Shown here in pieces: positions 1 to 7,424 of a stretch of DNA of 22,871 nt. Under the pieces are notes generated by a model that had not been told where the DNA came from, did not search any database, and saw only the letters and a list, made by a program, of their open reading frames with translations. The translations under genes were made by a program, and so were the position numbers. Source of the stretch: Candidatus Bathyarchaeota archaeon (GTDB taxonomy: Archaea; Thermoproteota; Bathyarchaeia; Bathyarchaeales; Bathyarchaeaceae). The stretch lies in contig CP070709.1 of assembly GCA_020350305.1 (NCBI GenBank), positions 901,837-924,707 on the forward strand, given 5' to 3'. Each line of letters starts with the position of its first letter. Positions within the stretch are counted from its first letter, which is position 1.

Positions 1-146
1 ATGGTCTCTTCATGGATTAGCCTTCTGATTTCCTCCCTAGTAATTGCTGCCTCAACATCCTCTATTCGATCAGGATCTATCCAAACTCGCCCCTCACCAA
101 CATTGAGAAGCTCGGCAGCTAATCGGCGTTGACTTTTAAGACTCAA
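1..146 (-). CDS. rpl19e: 50S ribosomal protein L19e (3' part beyond window)
   Basis: This is the first 48 codons of the archaeal/eukaryotic-type large-subunit protein L19e; the rest lies beyond base 1. The N-terminus reads [20 protein letters not shown], followed by [20 protein letters not shown], which is the highly conserved start of this family. The start is a TTG at 146-144. An in-frame TGA lies six codons upstream with no ATG or GTG between, and GGAG sits about eight bases before the TTG. It lies 20 bases downstream of L32e, the usual archaeal order (L6, L32e, L19e). It is an rRNA-binding protein of the large subunit and should be co-transcribed with the operon. Identity is certain; only its length is unknown. 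Confidence 0.93.
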   Translation of the reverse strand, partial: MSLKSQRRLAAELLNVGEGRVWIDPDRIEDVEAAITREEIRRLIHEET

Positions 147-166
147 TTCTTTTTGCTCCGTTCACG

Positions 167-634
167 CTATTCAGCCTTTTTCTCTTTTTTCTCCTTCTCT
201 TCTTCCTCGGCTTCCTCTTCAAGTTCTTTCATTTCTCTAGGATTTAGAATGTGAATTCCTCGTTCCTCAGCTCTGGCAGAGATTTCAACTCGTTTTCTCG
301 TTCCAACAGCGCCAGCAATTCTGATGGCTTGCGTTTCAGGATTGACTTTTTCAACATTATCTACGTTATATACCAAAGCCTCTGCATATCCGGAGGGGTG
401 AAGACCTCTAGTTTTCTTTGGGCCACGGTAACCAACTTCAACGGATCGGGGCCAGCCTTTCACTTTCTTCCGCATTTTACTGTCAATGCCTCGCGGCCTT
501 CTCCAACTCTCTTTCACCCTCTTGTATCGCCAACTTTCCTGTCGCCTGAAATCAGGTTTCTTATTTTTGACGCGTTCTCGCTTTCTTAAAGTTCGCTCTT
601 TGGCGAATGTCTCTGATTTTTCCTCGCTTTTCAT
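167..634 (-). CDS. rpl32e: 50S ribosomal protein L32e
   Basis: Large-subunit protein L32e of 155 residues, found in Archaea and eukaryotes but not Bacteria. The core (about residues 24-135) contains KKPDFRRQESWRYKRVKESW and the family signature RGIDSKMRKKVKGWP, then GYRGPKKTRGLHPSGY. The N-terminus is a basic, charged extension and the C-terminus a Lys/Glu tail (about residues 136-155). Its ATG overlaps the L6 stop codon by four bases (ATGA), so the two are translationally coupled. Gene order L6-L32e-L19e is the standard archaeal one. Confidence 0.95.
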   Translation of the reverse strand: MKSEEKSETFAKERTLRKRERVKNKKPDFRRQESWRYKRVKESWRRPRGIDSKMRKKVKGWPRSVEVGYRGPKKTRGLHPSGYAEALVYNVDNVEKVNPETQAIRIAGAVGTRKRVEISARAEERGIHILNPREMKELEEEAEEEEKEKKEKKAE

Positions 635-1179
635 TCTTCTATCCCCTTGTATCGCTCGTAAGTGTAGATGCCGTCAAGGAACACCCTGGGGTCTTTTCTC
701 TTAATTTTGGTTGCTCTTTCGATGTTTGCAGCGGTTTGGCTGACATCCTCGATGTTGATTCCTTGTACAGCTACGTCATCGCCCTTTGGTATAACCTTGG
801 CGTCGCCTGTTATTTTGGCTATGCGTGGGCTTCGTTCCCCTGTAAAGTTTTCTATTGTCACTGTTTTTTCTCTAACTTTGACAGATATTGGGAAGTGTGA
901 GAACACAATTTTGAGTTTGTAAGTGAATCCTTTTGTCACCCCTATCATCATGTTTTGAATATGAGAGCAGATCGTTCCCACAAGAGCTGCCTCTCTTTTG
1001 CGAGGCCAGTTCGCCCGAATCTTTATCACATCTTCTTCTAATTGAACAGATATGGGTGCGTGAGAAAAATCTCGCGTTAGTGTTCCCTTTTCACCCTTAA
1101 CCGTTACAACTCTTCCTTCTACTTTAACGTCCACCTCTTCAGGAATTTCGATCGATCTAACCGCCTCAACGACGCGCAT
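631..1179 (-). CDS. rpl6: 50S ribosomal protein L6
   Basis: Large-subunit protein L6 (uL6), 182 residues, the normal archaeal length. Two tandem L6 domains are visible. The first (about residues 8-85) has VEGRVVTVKGEKGTLTRDFS; the second (about residues 90-170) ends in the archaeal form of the signature around QTAANIERATKIKRKDPRVF, then LDGIYTYERY. It binds 23S rRNA near the factor-binding site. The ATG start at 1179 lies 11 bases after the S8 stop, and the stop overlaps the L32e start. Nothing about the gene is odd. Confidence 0.96.
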   Translation of the reverse strand: MRVVEAVRSIEIPEEVDVKVEGRVVTVKGEKGTLTRDFSHAPISVQLEEDVIKIRANWPRKREAALVGTICSHIQNMMIGVTKGFTYKLKIVFSHFPISVKVREKTVTIENFTGERSPRIAKITGDAKVIPKGDDVAVQGINIEDVSQTAANIERATKIKRKDPRVFLDGIYTYERYKGIEE

Positions 1180-1190
1180 TCACAGTTCCC

Positions 1191-1583
1191 CTAATAGATG
1201 AAAGCAAGGAGTCTGCCCCCGATTTTTTCCTTCTTAACCTTTCGATGAGCTAACACTCCCTTGGGAGTGGAAACCACGAGAACACCGATGGCCCTGGATG
1301 GGAGAAAACGTTTCTCCCAGGTTTCAAATTCATTTGATCTCACAGGAAAACGGGGTTTTACGGCGCCGCATTTGTTTATACGGCCAAGAAGCTGTACCTT
1401 GAACTTCCCGGAACGCCCGTCCTCCACAAATTCAAATTCGCCGATATAACCATTCAGTTGCATAACCCTCAAAACGCGCCCTAAGAGTTTAGAGGCTGGA
1501 CTAATTATGCATTCACGCTTATTTCGCATCTCATTGTTCATAATGGTCGTCAACCCATTAGCAAGAGTATCAACAGGTGTCAA
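1191..1583 (-). CDS. rps8: 30S ribosomal protein S8
   Basis: Small-subunit protein S8 (uS8), 130 residues, archaeal length. The N-terminus is [20 protein letters not shown], typical of the family, and the C-terminus carries the signature [20 protein letters not shown]. It binds the central domain of 16S rRNA. The start is TTG at 1583, preceded by a strong AGGAGG that overlaps the end of S14, so the start is well supported although it is not ATG. S14 ends 14 bases upstream. Confidence 0.95.
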   Translation of the reverse strand: MTPVDTLANGLTTIMNNEMRNKRECIISPASKLLGRVLRVMQLNGYIGEFEFVEDGRSGKFKVQLLGRINKCGAVKPRFPVRSNEFETWEKRFLPSRAIGVLVVSTPKGVLAHRKVKKEKIGGRLLAFIY

Positions 1584-1597
1584 GTTTTCAGCGCCTC

Positions 1598-1762
1598 CTA
1601 CTCATACTTCTTGAACCCAAGTTTTTCAGCGATCTCTCTAAAACATTGACGACATAAATACAGTCCATGCCGACGGATGATTGCTCCATAGGAACCGCAT
1701 CGTCTGCATGGGCGGCTACCCTTACCGTATTTTCGTTCTTTTCTGGGCTTCTGTTTCCCCAT
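1598..1762 (-). CDS. rps14: 30S ribosomal protein S14, zinc-ribbon type
   Basis: A short gene of 54 codons filling the gap between L5 and S8. It encodes the archaeal type Z form of S14 (uS14). The product starts [19 protein letters not shown] and has the zinc ribbon C19-x2-C22 and C37-x2-C40, seen as PCRRCGSYG and YLCRQCFRE, ending in LGFKKYE. It assembles into the 30S head. The ATG at 1762 follows GAGGGAA, and the gene lies 15 bases after the L5 stop. Length and all four metal ligands match the family. Confidence 0.96.
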   Translation of the reverse strand: MGKQKPRKERKYGKGSRPCRRCGSYGAIIRRHGLYLCRQCFREIAEKLGFKKYE

Positions 1763-1777
1763 ACAAGTTCCCTCAGC

Positions 1778-2317
1778 CTATTCGATTTCAACTCCGAATT
1801 CATCTTTAACAAAAAGCATCGCATCATCAAGTGTCAATAGATGGTCTAATCCAACTTTAGATCTAGCACGATGCCTTCGCTTAACGCGGTATCCAGGTCT
1901 GCCAAGAGTAACTGAAACATCCATGCCATATATGCCAAGTTCTGGCACGTATTTAGTGCCAGGTATCTCTATATGTTCCTTAATGCCAAAAGAAAAGTTT
2001 CCGTGACGATCAAAACAGCCCTTTGAAAGTTTATTGTCAACTGTATGAAAAGCTTTCTGAAGAAAAATCCTTGCTTTTTCCTTCCGAAGAGTCACAACAC
2101 AAGCGATCGGTTCTCCTTTTCTGATACCAAAATCCCGTATTGTTTTTTTGGCTTTTCGCTTACAAGGTGTTTGTTCAGTCAGTTGCTCAAGAATCTGTGA
2201 TGCCTTTTCAAGAGGCTCTCCAGACTTTCCCACAGAGATATTGACGGTTACTTTTTCAATTTTGGATTTAAGCATCAGGTCTTCGCGCCATTTCTTGCGA
2301 TTTTCTTCTTTTGACAA
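1778..2317 (-). CDS. rpl5: 50S ribosomal protein L5
   Basis: Large-subunit protein L5 (uL5), which contacts 5S rRNA and P-site tRNA. Characteristic stretches are VTVNISVGKSGEPLEKASQI, TPCKRKAKKTIRDFGIRKGE and the archaeal signature GIYGMDVSVTLGRPGYRV. The open frame runs upstream to a GTG at 2359 inside S4e, but the more likely start is TTG at 2317. That TTG lies nine bases after a GGAGG and just behind the S4e stop, and it gives 179 residues, the normal length. The GTG start would add 14 residues translated from the S4e 3' end. The S4e stop and the L5 TTG are essentially abutted, suggesting coupled translation. Confidence 0.93.
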   Translation of the reverse strand: MSKEENRKKWREDLMLKSKIEKVTVNISVGKSGEPLEKASQILEQLTEQTPCKRKAKKTIRDFGIRKGEPIACVVTLRKEKARIFLQKAFHTVDNKLSKGCFDRHGNFSFGIKEHIEIPGTKYVPELGIYGMDVSVTLGRPGYRVKRRHRARSKVGLDHLLTLDDAMLFVKDEFGVEIE

Positions 2318-2318
2318 A

Positions 2319-3077
2319 TCAATTATCCTCCGGTAAAGATATCCACGGCTGGGTGTCACCAGTAATGAAGATGAAATTAAGAGTTGTTTGGAAGCGATTT
2401 CCGTTTTTGCCTTCGATGGTAACCAGCGAGTCTCTGCGTTTTTGGCCTGGGCGTTTTTCTACGGTAGCGATCTTGCCGTATTTACCCACGTTTTTTCCTC
2501 CGACAATAATTGCGTGTATGTCTTCACTTAGCTTCAGGTGTGCAGTAATTTCTTGACTGGGGATACTTGTTTTCAAAACATCTAATGTGTGATAGACATC
2601 TTCTTCAGGTTTTCTGGGGTCTTGCACTTGAACCTGTATGTTTCTTCCATCATGAAGATTAAGCTGCATGCGGCCGCCTTTGATGACATTTTTGTTTTCG
2701 ATTCGACAGAGTTTGAATAGTGCCTCCTCGGGTCCAATGGAATGAAGAATCAACCCTTTTTCAGAGGGTAAAATTCGATACGTTTTTTTCATCTCAGGTA
2801 TGGAAATGATGTCCATTAGGCCTGTTGGAAAGTGTTCTTCCAGTTGTGATTTTCCGTTGACTTTTATCTTTCCTTGGGAAATTATTGTTTTTGCTTCTTT
2901 TCGTGTTTTTGCGAGTCCAAGAATATCACGGACAATAAGCGCAAGTGGTATGCAGCGCAAAGTTGGGTGAGGCCCCGGCTTAGGTCTGACTGCCCAAACG
3001 AATTCTTTTCGATGGATGGGCCAAAATTTTGGAGCTGGTTTTCGTTTTAAGTGTTTTTTTCCGCCTTTTTTCCCCAA
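2319..3077 (-). CDS. rps4e: 30S ribosomal protein S4e
   Basis: Small-subunit protein S4e, 252 residues, specific to Archaea and eukaryotes. The N-terminus MGKKGGKKHLKRKPAPKFWP is diagnostic. An S4-like RNA-binding domain follows (about residues 40-105, with SQGKIKVNGK), then the S4e central domain, and a KOW-type segment near residues 175-200 (IIVGGKNVGKYGKIATVEKR). The start is TTG at 3077, one base after the L24 stop. The C-terminus (TGDTQPWISLPEDN) ends as in other archaeal S4e proteins. Position between L24 and L5 is the standard archaeal order. Confidence 0.96.
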   Translation of the reverse strand: MGKKGGKKHLKRKPAPKFWPIHRKEFVWAVRPKPGPHPTLRCIPLALIVRDILGLAKTRKEAKTIISQGKIKVNGKSQLEEHFPTGLMDIISIPEMKKTYRILPSEKGLILHSIGPEEALFKLCRIENKNVIKGGRMQLNLHDGRNIQVQVQDPRKPEEDVYHTLDVLKTSIPSQEITAHLKLSEDIHAIIVGGKNVGKYGKIATVEKRPGQKRRDSLVTIEGKNGNRFQTTLNFIFITGDTQPWISLPEDN

Positions 3078-3078
3078 T

Positions 3079-3561
3079 TTACGTTCCTCTGGTTTCTGCC
3101 GTAGTTTTGCGAGTTCCCTTTTTCTTTCTTTTCTGCTGGTTTTTTGCAGGTTTTGGCTCTGTTTCTTCCGCGGCCGTCTCTTTTGGTAACTCTATTTTTT
3201 CGCCGACGCCTTTTCGTTTTAGTGTCTCTTTTCGCCACTTGTCATCAAGATTGAGACGAGTAATTCTCACCTTAGACGGATGAATAGGGATGGGCATTGA
3301 AGTTCCATCTACTTTCTCCCGTGTTACTCCTTCAACAAAGATTCTATACTTCGTTCGGTTAACTCCGGTGACTTTCCCTTCAAATCCTTTGCGGTCTCCC
3401 CTCATGATATGAACAGTGTCGCCCATTCTTACCGGAATCGAGTTGGTGTTGTAGGATGCTTTTAGCTTCGATGAAAGAGCAGCAGAGAATTGTTTGTATC
3501 GTTTATGGAGAGGAGCTTGATACAATCTTTTGTGCTGTTTTCTAGGTTTTGTTGTTTTCAC
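3079..3561 (-). CDS. rpl24: 50S ribosomal protein L24
   Basis: Large-subunit protein L24 (uL24), 160 residues. The N-terminal half is the archaeal/eukaryotic L26-type sequence (RKQHKRLYQAPLHKRYKQF, then the KOW motif RMGDTVHIMRGDRKGFEGKV at about residues 45-65). The last 45 residues are a low-complexity Lys/Glu/Arg tail (QQKRKKKGTRKTTAETRG) longer than in many archaeal homologues. It binds near the 5' end of 23S rRNA and starts large-subunit assembly. The start is GTG at 3561, 13 bases after the L14 stop. Confidence 0.94.
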   Translation of the reverse strand: MKTTKPRKQHKRLYQAPLHKRYKQFSAALSSKLKASYNTNSIPVRMGDTVHIMRGDRKGFEGKVTGVNRTKYRIFVEGVTREKVDGTSMPIPIHPSKVRITRLNLDDKWRKETLKRKGVGEKIELPKETAAEETEPKPAKNQQKRKKKGTRKTTAETRGT

Positions 3562-3574
3562 TTCTTCCAGCTTC

Positions 3575-4015
3575 CTATACGATGATGCTTGCGGCGCTTG
3601 CTATTCTCGGCCATCGCTCAGCCGCTTCCTTTGCCACTGGGCCTCGGATCTCCGAGCCGCGCATTTCTCCTTCGGGGGTCATTATAACAGCTGCGTTGTC
3701 TTCGAATTGAACCCAGACTCCGTCGGCACGTCTGTATGGCTTTCTCTGTCGAACTAAGACTGCATGAAATATTTTCTTTCTCATATCAGGCGTTCCTTTT
3801 CTCACTGAGGCAACAATCCTGTCTCCAACGGCTGCTGCGGGAACACGTCTTAATCGACCTTTGTAACCCATTACTTGAATTACTCTGAGTTTTCTGGCCC
3901 CGCTGTTATCAGTACATTTGACAATAGAACCAGCTAACAAGCCTGTGGAAATTTTTGGTCTCTGACCGATCATTCCTTTTGCTATGAAAGCACGCGATTT
4001 GGCTCTTGCCGCCAT
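3575..4015 (-). CDS. rpl14: 50S ribosomal protein L14
   Basis: Large-subunit protein L14 (uL14), 146 residues. The core has [20 protein letters not shown] and the family signature region [20 protein letters not shown], followed by [20 protein letters not shown] and the conserved end [18 protein letters not shown]. The roughly 20-residue N-terminal extension before the core is usual in Archaea. The ATG start at 4015 follows the S17 stop by a single base. It lies at the subunit interface in the assembled ribosome. Confidence 0.96.
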   Translation of the reverse strand: MAARAKSRAFIAKGMIGQRPKISTGLLAGSIVKCTDNSGARKLRVIQVMGYKGRLRRVPAAAVGDRIVASVRKGTPDMRKKIFHAVLVRQRKPYRRADGVWVQFEDNAAVIMTPEGEMRGSEIRGPVAKEAAERWPRIASAASIIV

Positions 4016-4016
4016 T

Positions 4017-4337
4017 TCATTTTCCCCCTAGTTTTTCGACTACCACGAATGAAACGGTTTTGCTTATGGAGCGGCATTCAGCTATCTTCACTAGATTTCC
4101 TTCTTTCACATTTACGCATGGAGGGTTATGAGCAGGAATGTGACTGTGCCTCCGTTCATAACGTCTGAATTTTGGCACGTAATTTAAGTAGTCGCGTCGC
4201 ACGACGATAGTTTTGTCCATCTTGGCGCTGATGACAACACCTTCCAATGTGTGCCCTCTGATCGAAAGGGTTCCATGAAAGGGACAGTTTGGGTCGTCGC
4301 AGGTTTTTTTTGGTTTTTTTGCGGAACGGGTTGTCAT
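4017..4337 (-). CDS. rps17: 30S ribosomal protein S17
   Basis: Small-subunit protein S17 (uS17), 106 residues. After a short N-terminus with C13-C18 ([20 protein letters not shown]) typical of archaeal forms comes the OB fold ([20 protein letters not shown]) and [20 protein letters not shown], then [20 protein letters not shown], which is the S17 signature. It binds the 5' domain of 16S rRNA. The ATG at 4337 directly follows the rnp1 stop with no gap, indicating coupled translation. Confidence 0.96.
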   Translation of the reverse strand: MTTRSAKKPKKTCDDPNCPFHGTLSIRGHTLEGVVISAKMDKTIVVRRDYLNYVPKFRRYERRHSHIPAHNPPCVNVKEGNLVKIAECRSISKTVSFVVVEKLGGK

Positions 4338-4619
4338 TTACCAACGCCTCCTGATTCGCTTCTTCATTCGATTTTCAGGTCGTCCAACAATAATCTTTCC
4401 ATCTATCTCTACAACTGTTCCGTCGGGCATGGTGAAATGAAAGACAGCCACGTTCTTGATAATCATTGTTTTCTTGTTGTTATGTAGTATTACTAACGTG
4501 TTTCGAGTCTCGTTGAGTACTTTACCTTTTAGGCCCACGTAGCTAGAATGTAGGCTTCTTACAACCTCAGCGTCCAGCCCGATGAACTCGTGTTGAAGTG
4601 TGGTGGGTGTGATTTTCAT
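4338..4619 (-). CDS. rnp1: Ribonuclease P protein component 1 (Rpp29/Pop4 family)
   Basis: A 93-residue protein of the archaeal RNase P holoenzyme, which trims the 5' leader of pre-tRNAs. The Sm-like barrel of the Rpp29 family is visible: HEFIGLDAEVVRSLHSSYVG, then LKGKVLNETRNTLVILHNNK, and a basic tail RPENRMKKRIRRRW. Length (about 95) and the position between L29 and S17 are characteristic of archaeal ribosomal operons. Its start overlaps the L29 stop (ATGA) and its stop abuts the S17 start. The eIF1/SUI1 gene often found nearby in other Archaea is not present between L29 and S17 here. Confidence 0.93.
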   Translation of the reverse strand: MKITPTTLQHEFIGLDAEVVRSLHSSYVGLKGKVLNETRNTLVILHNNKKTMIIKNVAVFHFTMPDGTVVEIDGKIIVGRPENRMKKRIRRRW

Positions 4620-4834
4620 TTTTTCTTCGTCTCCACGTGTATTTCTTCGTTTTCGACTGTGAGAATGCGAGCGATTGTTTTGCGGAGTTCTCGTATTCGA
4701 GAAGGGTTGTCAAGAGATCCTCCTGCTTTGACCATTGTTTTCAATCTGACGAGTTCGGTTCGCAGTTCAGTGATCTTTTTTTTGCGGTCTTCGGAAGACA
4801 TTGTTCGAATGTCTTTCATCCTTATGATTGGCAT
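4616..4834 (-). CDS. rpl29: 50S ribosomal protein L29
   Basis: Large-subunit protein L29 (uL29), 72 residues with the start chosen here. The sequence MPIIRMKDIRTMSSEDRKKK, then ELRTELVRLKTMVKAGGSLD and NPSRIRELRKTIARILTVEN, is the family's two-helix hairpin near the peptide exit tunnel. The open frame extends 42 codons upstream into S3. The ATG at 4834 is preferred because it has GGAG eight bases upstream, lies one base after the S3 stop, and gives the normal family length. The stop overlaps the rnp1 start by four bases. Confidence 0.94.
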   Translation of the reverse strand: MPIIRMKDIRTMSSEDRKKKITELRTELVRLKTMVKAGGSLDNPSRIRELRKTIARILTVENEEIHVETKKK

Positions 4835-4835
4835 A

Positions 4836-5486
4836 TTATTCTCCAGTCTCCGCGGTTTCTTTTTCAGTTTTCTTCGTCGCCTCTTCTGTGGTTTCTTCAA
4901 TAATTTGCACTTGATCAGGAAATATTGCGTCTGGGGGCATGATTTGCACTCTGATTCCAAGAATGCCTGGTTTTAATTGAACGGGTAATACTGCTTTTCG
5001 CATGTATTTTCTTGCAGCGTCTCCGCTTTTAGGTAGGTATCCTGAGCGAAATTTTTCGTATCGAGAGCGGTCTGTTCTTAGTTTTCCGCTTATAATAATC
5101 TCTGCGCCTAGTGCCCCTGCTTCCATGATTTGGTTTAATGCCCAGAAGCCTGCTCTTCGAAAGTGTACGCCGCGTTTTAGGGCTGAGGTGATGCGGGATG
5201 CTACGATTTGTGCGTTGAGTTCTGGGATTTCGATTTCGGCTACGGAGATTTGTGGGTTGGGCATTTTGAATTTTTCTTCTAGTGTTTTTGCGAGGTTTTT
5301 TATGGTTTCTCCGCCTCTTCCGATGACTAGTCCGGGGCGCATTGTGTAGATTACTACGTGTGTGCCTAGTGGGGTGTTTGTGATGTCTACGCCGCCGTAT
5401 CCTGCTCTTTCGAATTCTTGTTGTAGGAATTCGCTGATTTCCGTTTTTTTTATGGAGTCGGTTATGAAGTGTTTGACTGTTGACGT
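4836..5486 (-). CDS. rps3: 30S ribosomal protein S3, apparent ACG start
   Basis: Small-subunit protein S3 (uS3), about 216 residues, forming the mRNA entry channel. The N-terminus STVKHFITDSIKKTEISEFL and ERAGYGGVDITNTPLGTHVV aligns with the family start. The KH domain GLVIGRGGETIKNL and the C-terminal S3 domain (RTDRSRYEKFRSGYLPKSGD) follow. The C-terminus has the Glu/Lys tail usual in Archaea. No ATG, GTG or TTG exists in this frame before an ATG at 5342, which lies inside the KH domain and would remove about 48 essential residues. The ACG at 5486 is nine bases after GGAGG, the same spacing as the TTG of L5. Either ACG is used, or one base is missing near 5489: an ATG there would overlap the L22 stop in the usual ATGA way. 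Confidence 0.92.
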   Translation of the reverse strand, partial: TSTVKHFITDSIKKTEISEFLQQEFERAGYGGVDITNTPLGTHVVIYTMRPGLVIGRGGETIKNLAKTLEEKFKMPNPQISVAEIEIPELNAQIVASRITSALKRGVHFRRAGFWALNQIMEAGALGAEIIISGKLRTDRSRYEKFRSGYLPKSGDAARKYMRKAVLPVQLKPGILGIRVQIMPPDAIFPDQVQIIEETTEEATKKTEKETAETGE

Positions 5487-5487
5487 T

Positions 5488-5961
5488 TTATGTTTCCTCC
5501 TTTGTTTGTTCTAGGATTAGTTCGACGTGGCAGAGTGTTTCAAAGTGTGGTGTCATTCGTCCGAAGGCTCTTGGTTTGTATCTTTTGATTTTCATTCCTC
5601 GGTAAGCTGATGCGTGTGTTATTCGTAGGTTTTCTATGTCTAATCCTTTGAATTCGGCGTTTGTTTCTGCTTCTTCTAGTTTTTTTAGGATTTTTTGTGC
5701 GGCTTTTTGGGGGTATTTGCCGGTGGCTGTTTTTTGTAGTCCGTGTCTGTGTGGTTGTTTCTTCTTGTGTTTGCGGAATGGTACTGGTTTCTCTATTTTA
5801 ATGACTTGTTGTAGGTAGGTTTTTGCTTGGGGTACTTTCATTCCTTTTATTGTTTTGCATATTTCTGTTGCGTGTTTTGGGGATATTCTGATTTCGCGTG
5901 CGCTGGCTCTCGCTGTTTTTTCTGGGTCAATGTCTGTTTTTGAGTATCCCCAATGTGGCAT
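5488..5961 (-). CDS. rpl22: 50S ribosomal protein L22
   Basis: Large-subunit protein L22 (uL22), 157 residues, lining the exit tunnel. The N-terminus MPHWGYSKTDIDPEKTARAS and the later ASAREIRISPKHATEICKTI are archaeal-type. The C-terminal signature is KPRAFGRMTPHFETLCHVEL. It is the first gene of the ribosomal operon here: S19, normally just upstream, is absent, and a promoter box lies about 57 bases before the ATG. The coding strand becomes markedly A/C-rich in this gene and in the first part of S3 compared with the rest of the operon. Confidence 0.95.
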   Translation of the reverse strand: MPHWGYSKTDIDPEKTARASAREIRISPKHATEICKTIKGMKVPQAKTYLQQVIKIEKPVPFRKHKKKQPHRHGLQKTATGKYPQKAAQKILKKLEEAETNAEFKGLDIENLRITHASAYRGMKIKRYKPRAFGRMTPHFETLCHVELILEQTKEET

Positions 5962-6017
5962 CTTGTCTGTCTTTCCTTCTTTTTGTTAATGTGCTGAATC
6001 AACTGGGGTTGCGTTGT

Positions 6018-6025
6018 TTATATGC
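6018..6025 (-). promoter_or_regulatory. Probable TATA box of the ribosomal operon
   Basis: On the minus strand this reads CATATAAA within ATAAAGCATATAAACAACGC, a good archaeal box A. A transcript starting about 25 bases downstream would have a leader of roughly 30 bases before the L22 ATG. It implies the operon is transcribed from L22 onward. Called by eye from sequence and spacing only. Confidence 0.55.
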
Positions 6026-6078
6026 TTTATTATTTCTGTTGGTGTTTTTGAAGAGTGGTTTTTACTACATTGTTTTTG

Positions 6079-6156
6079 TCTCTCTCTAGACCCTCCTAAA
6101 ATTTTTTTACAGTTTCTAATTCTCTCTCTTTATAGACCCCCCTACCTAGGGGGGTC
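6079..6156. repeat. Tandem near-repeats and a 10-bp palindrome upstream of the ribosomal operon
   Basis: The 331-base gap between pyroglutamyl-peptidase and L22 holds two copies of one motif, tctctctctagaccctccta at 6079-6098 and the related 6121-6144, which has the same beginning and end plus a four-base insertion (ttta). The second copy runs into a perfect inverted repeat, gacccccctA at 6135-6144 and its complement at 6147-6156, with a 2-base centre. On the minus strand CTATAAAG (6134-6127) follows the palindrome, so it could be an operator beside a second, more distal promoter. It lacks a T run, so it does not look like a terminator. Confidence 0.6.
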
Positions 6157-6292
6157 GTGGCTTGTGTCAGAGTTGTTTTTGGCTTGTGTTTCTGTTTCTG
6201 CGCTTTGTAGAGGCTCTGTTTACGCTTTGACTACGTGAGTTTTCAACATAAAACATGTGAAAATTGGATGTTATGTTGGTCAATGGATGCTA

Positions 6293-6943
6293 TTACTGGA
6301 TGTTTTTCAGTGTTGTTCTGATTGTGATTTCGACTGCTTTGGTTGTTGTGTCTAAATTCATGCTGGGGATTCCTTTTTTTCTTGTTTTTTGTAGTTGTGC
6401 TGCTTGGGTTGGTAGGCTTGGGGTGTGTATGAATCCAGCTTTGATTTCTAATCTGTCTTTGTGTATTTTGTGCATTGTGTGGTAGAATATTTGGTTGCAT
6501 CCGAATGTGCCTGCTGTGTAGGATATTTCTGCTGGGATGTTGTTTTGTCGTAGGTTGTTGAGGATTCTTCGTACAGGTAGCGTCGTGAAGTAAGCTGTTG
6601 TTGCGTTTGGTTCTAGTGTTTGGTCTTTTGGGCGTGTTCCGCAGTTGTAGAGTATGGAAGAGTCGGTTAGGTCTGCGAAGTTTATGGCTACCTTTTCCAG
6701 CGAGATTAGTGGACGGTAGGACTGCCCTAGGCTGATTATGACCGCTGGCTTCTGAGTGTCTATGATTTGCGTAATTGTGGGTTTGATTTCCTTGTATGTC
6801 AGGGGTATCTGGATGGATTTGACTTTGAAAGAGTCTATCTTTTTGCCGTCAAATGTTTTTGCGGCTTCCCATGAGGGATTTACTTTGAAGTCTGCGAAAG
6901 GCTCAAAACCAGTCAGAACAACTAGTCTATTGGGATTATACAT
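6293..6943 (-). CDS. pcp: Pyroglutamyl-peptidase I (C15 cysteine peptidase)
   Basis: A cytoplasmic cysteine peptidase that removes N-terminal pyroglutamate from peptides. The N-terminal signature VVLTGFEPFADFKVNPSWEA is clear. The catalytic triad can be placed at E83 (SLEKVAIN), C149 (TAGTFGCNQIFY) and H173 (GFIHTPSLP), with family spacing. With the ATG at 6943, preceded by GGTGAT, the product has 216 residues, the normal length. The open frame continues 37 codons upstream to 7054, but that segment is not needed by the family. The gene stands alone, upstream of the ribosomal operon on the same strand. The substrate-site residues differ somewhat from bacterial enzymes, so exact specificity is inferred. 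Confidence 0.9.
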   Translation of the reverse strand: MYNPNRLVVLTGFEPFADFKVNPSWEAAKTFDGKKIDSFKVKSIQIPLTYKEIKPTITQIIDTQKPAVIISLGQSYRPLISLEKVAINFADLTDSSILYNCGTRPKDQTLEPNATTAYFTTLPVRRILNNLRQNNIPAEISYTAGTFGCNQIFYHTMHKIHKDRLEIKAGFIHTPSLPTQAAQLQKTRKKGIPSMNLDTTTKAVEITIRTTLKNIQ

Positions 6944-7128
6944 TTGGAAATCACCCAACTTATGCTTTTCTTGAATATCAGAGAGTATCAATCTTGCTAA
7001 ACAACTGATAACTCTATCTCTACTAAAGTTGGATTGACCTTGCATGCACGCCAAGGCTCAAACTTGTTGTACGTTTCTCTTCCATACTGTGTTATATTCA
7101 CTTCTTTCTGGAGAGATTGCTTCATTTC

Positions 7129-7424
7129 TTATGTGTTGGAGATAAATGATTCTACATCATCCTCCAATATATTGCCCACGATGAAGTTGACAAAACTGTA
7201 TAGCCTAACTCGTCCAACTTTCCTTCTTTGCCTTTTGTCAGCGGCTTTCTGTCTTTCCAATTAACTGGAAGAATTTTTCAGTAATCTTCCTTCTTTGTTC
7301 CTTTGAAAGCTTCTGATCAGTGCTTACCAGATTGGGGTGATTCCAATATCGGCGATAGCTGGGGATTCTTTTGTATTTATCCAACTGAAATATTTCTCCT
7401 TTCTCTTGTGCTTATCTTTTCCAT
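7129..7424 (-). pseudogene. Possible decayed gene in three frames (unidentified)
   Basis: The 660 bases between pyroglutamyl-peptidase and the HAD gene hold no intact gene. On the minus strand, three short open pieces in successive frames read like one protein of about 100 residues with two frameshifts. The first runs 7424-7377 from an ATG (MEKISTRERRN). The second runs 7411-7238 (YKRIPSYRRYWNHPNLVSTD, then KLSKEQRRKITEKFFQLIGK). The third runs 7260-7129 (QRRKVGRVRLYSFVNFIVGN, then ILEDDVESFISNT and a stop). Amino-acid make-up is protein-like (charged helices, few Cys). I do not recognise the family. The third piece alone could be a small 43-residue gene starting at TTG, but it has no Shine-Dalgarno site. 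Confidence 0.35.

Noticed and set aside
7034..7264. 76-codon plus-strand frame and the upstream extension of pyroglutamyl-peptidase to 7054
   Set aside because: The plus frame has no ribosome site or family match. The extension adds 37 residues not seen in the family, while ATG 6943 has a Shine-Dalgarno site.
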